From NCBI GenBank assembly GCA_002320595.1, contig DCKB01000014.1, positions 12,054 to 25,716 on the forward strand: a DNA stretch of 13,663 bases. Reading direction: 5' to 3'. Source of the DNA: Christensenella sp. UBA1685. Its GTDB lineage: Bacteria; Bacillota; Clostridia; Christensenellales; CAG-138. Below the pieces are notes generated by a model, which saw only the letters and a list, made by a program, of their open reading frames with translations, did not search any database and was not told the origin of the DNA. Every line of letters begins with the position of its first letter. The first letter of the stretch is position 1. The translations under genes were made by a program, and so were the position numbers. Positions 13,122-13,663 of this stretch are shown here, in pieces.

Positions 13122-13663
13122 TCAGATTTCCTTGAGCAGCGCCTCGAGCTCGTCGAGCGAGGCCTGGAACACATCGAGCGCGGAAAGCACGGCTTCGGGC
13201 TTCGTGAGATCCACGCCTGCGACCTTGAGCTCCGCCAGAGGATAATCGCTGCCGCCGAGCGTGAGGAAACGCAGATAGTCCGAAGGATCGCCCGTTGTGA
13301 GAATGCGGTTTGCGATGGCTACGGCGCTGGAGAAGCCCGTTGCATACTGGTAGACGTAGAACGCATTGTAGAAATGCGGAATGCGCGCCCATTCGATCTC
13401 CATCAGATCGTTGACGACAGCGCCCTCATAATACAGCTCGTTCAAATCGCGGTACACCTTGTTGAGCGACTGCGCGGTGAGCGGTTCGCCCGCCTGTTCC
13501 ATCTCATGCGCTTTGCGCTCGAATTCGGCGAAGAGCGTTTGCCGGAACACGGTGGTGCGGAACCCCTCGAGGAAGTGGTTGAGAATATACGCGCGGCGTT
13601 TTTTGTCCGTTTCGGTTTTCAGGAGATGCTTTGTGAGCAGCACCTCGTTCACCGTGGAGGCAA
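13122..13663 (-). CDS. pepF: Oligoendopeptidase F (M3B metallopeptidase), C-terminal part
   Basis: This is the C-terminal 180 residues of a cytoplasmic zinc endopeptidase that degrades short peptides. The gene enters from the right edge. Visible motifs are ASTVNEVLL at the edge, RRAYILNHFLEGFRTTVFRQ, LFAEFE, and the conserved RIPHFYNAFYVYQYATGFSSA, which is diagnostic of the PepF C-terminal lobe near the active-site cleft. The catalytic HExxH motif must lie beyond the window, so activity cannot be judged. The frame is open through the last bases, so the GTG at 13652 is internal rather than the start. The following small acidic protein is probably cotranscribed. Confidence 0.93.
   Translation of the reverse strand, partial: ASTVNEVLLTKHLLKTETDKKRRAYILNHFLEGFRTTVFRQTLFAEFERKAHEMEQAGEPLTAQSLNKVYRDLNELYYEGAVVNDLMEIEWARIPHFYNAFYVYQYATGFSSAVAIANRILTTGDPSDYLRFLTLGGSDYPLAELKVAGVDLTKPEAVLSALDVFQASLDELEALLKEI

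Overview
The window holds most of an integrative and mobilizable element (IME) in the chromosome of a Gram-positive anaerobe of the class Clostridia, most likely a gut commensal. The evidence is the protein families (Tn4451-type large serine recombinase, TnpW-like protein, DUF3847, MOBQ relaxase, DUF6076, VanR/VanS-type regulators) and strong AGGAGG-type ribosome binding sites. The species cannot be named from this sequence. Three base compositions are visible: a GC-moderate mobility backbone (1-7180), an AT-rich cargo (about 7180-12470), and a distinctly GC-rich host chromosome (about 12470 to the end).

Backbone (1-5835, all minus strand, read right to left): an excisionase-like HTH protein, a small Cys-rich protein, an origin of transfer, a DUF3847 protein, a MobA/MobL relaxase, a CHC2 zinc-finger primase-like protein, a VapE helicase-like ATPase, a TnpW-like small protein, and a large serine recombinase whose C-terminus lies left of position 1. 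The oriT carries the IncQ/MOBQ-type nic core next to an inverted repeat, which fits the relaxase type. Nine GTCAACC heptamers lie around the end of the VapE gene and look like iterons. Four of these genes lack an ATG start: TTG for the primase, TTG for VapE, GTG for the recombinase, and apparently ATA for the relaxase.

Cargo (6051-12384, plus strand): a DUF6076 zinc-finger protein with its own promoter, then an OmpR/VanR-type response regulator, a histidine kinase with almost no extracytoplasmic sensor, an ABC ATPase, and an 858-residue FtsX-type permease with two large external domains. The set resembles peptide-antibiotic sensing and detoxification modules. The promoters before the regulator gene and before the ATPase gene share the same pair of direct repeats at the same distance from the -10 box. 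This argues that the regulator controls both its own operon and the transporter. A strong terminator closes the module.

Right flank (12458-13663, host chromosome, minus strand): a 42-codon remnant of an XRE-family HTH repressor, apparently cut by insertion of the element just after its conserved ESG residues; a 21-G homopolymer; a terminator; a 106-residue acidic protein of unknown function; and the C-terminal part of oligoendopeptidase F. The remnant places the right end of the element near 12458-12475. The left end is outside the window.
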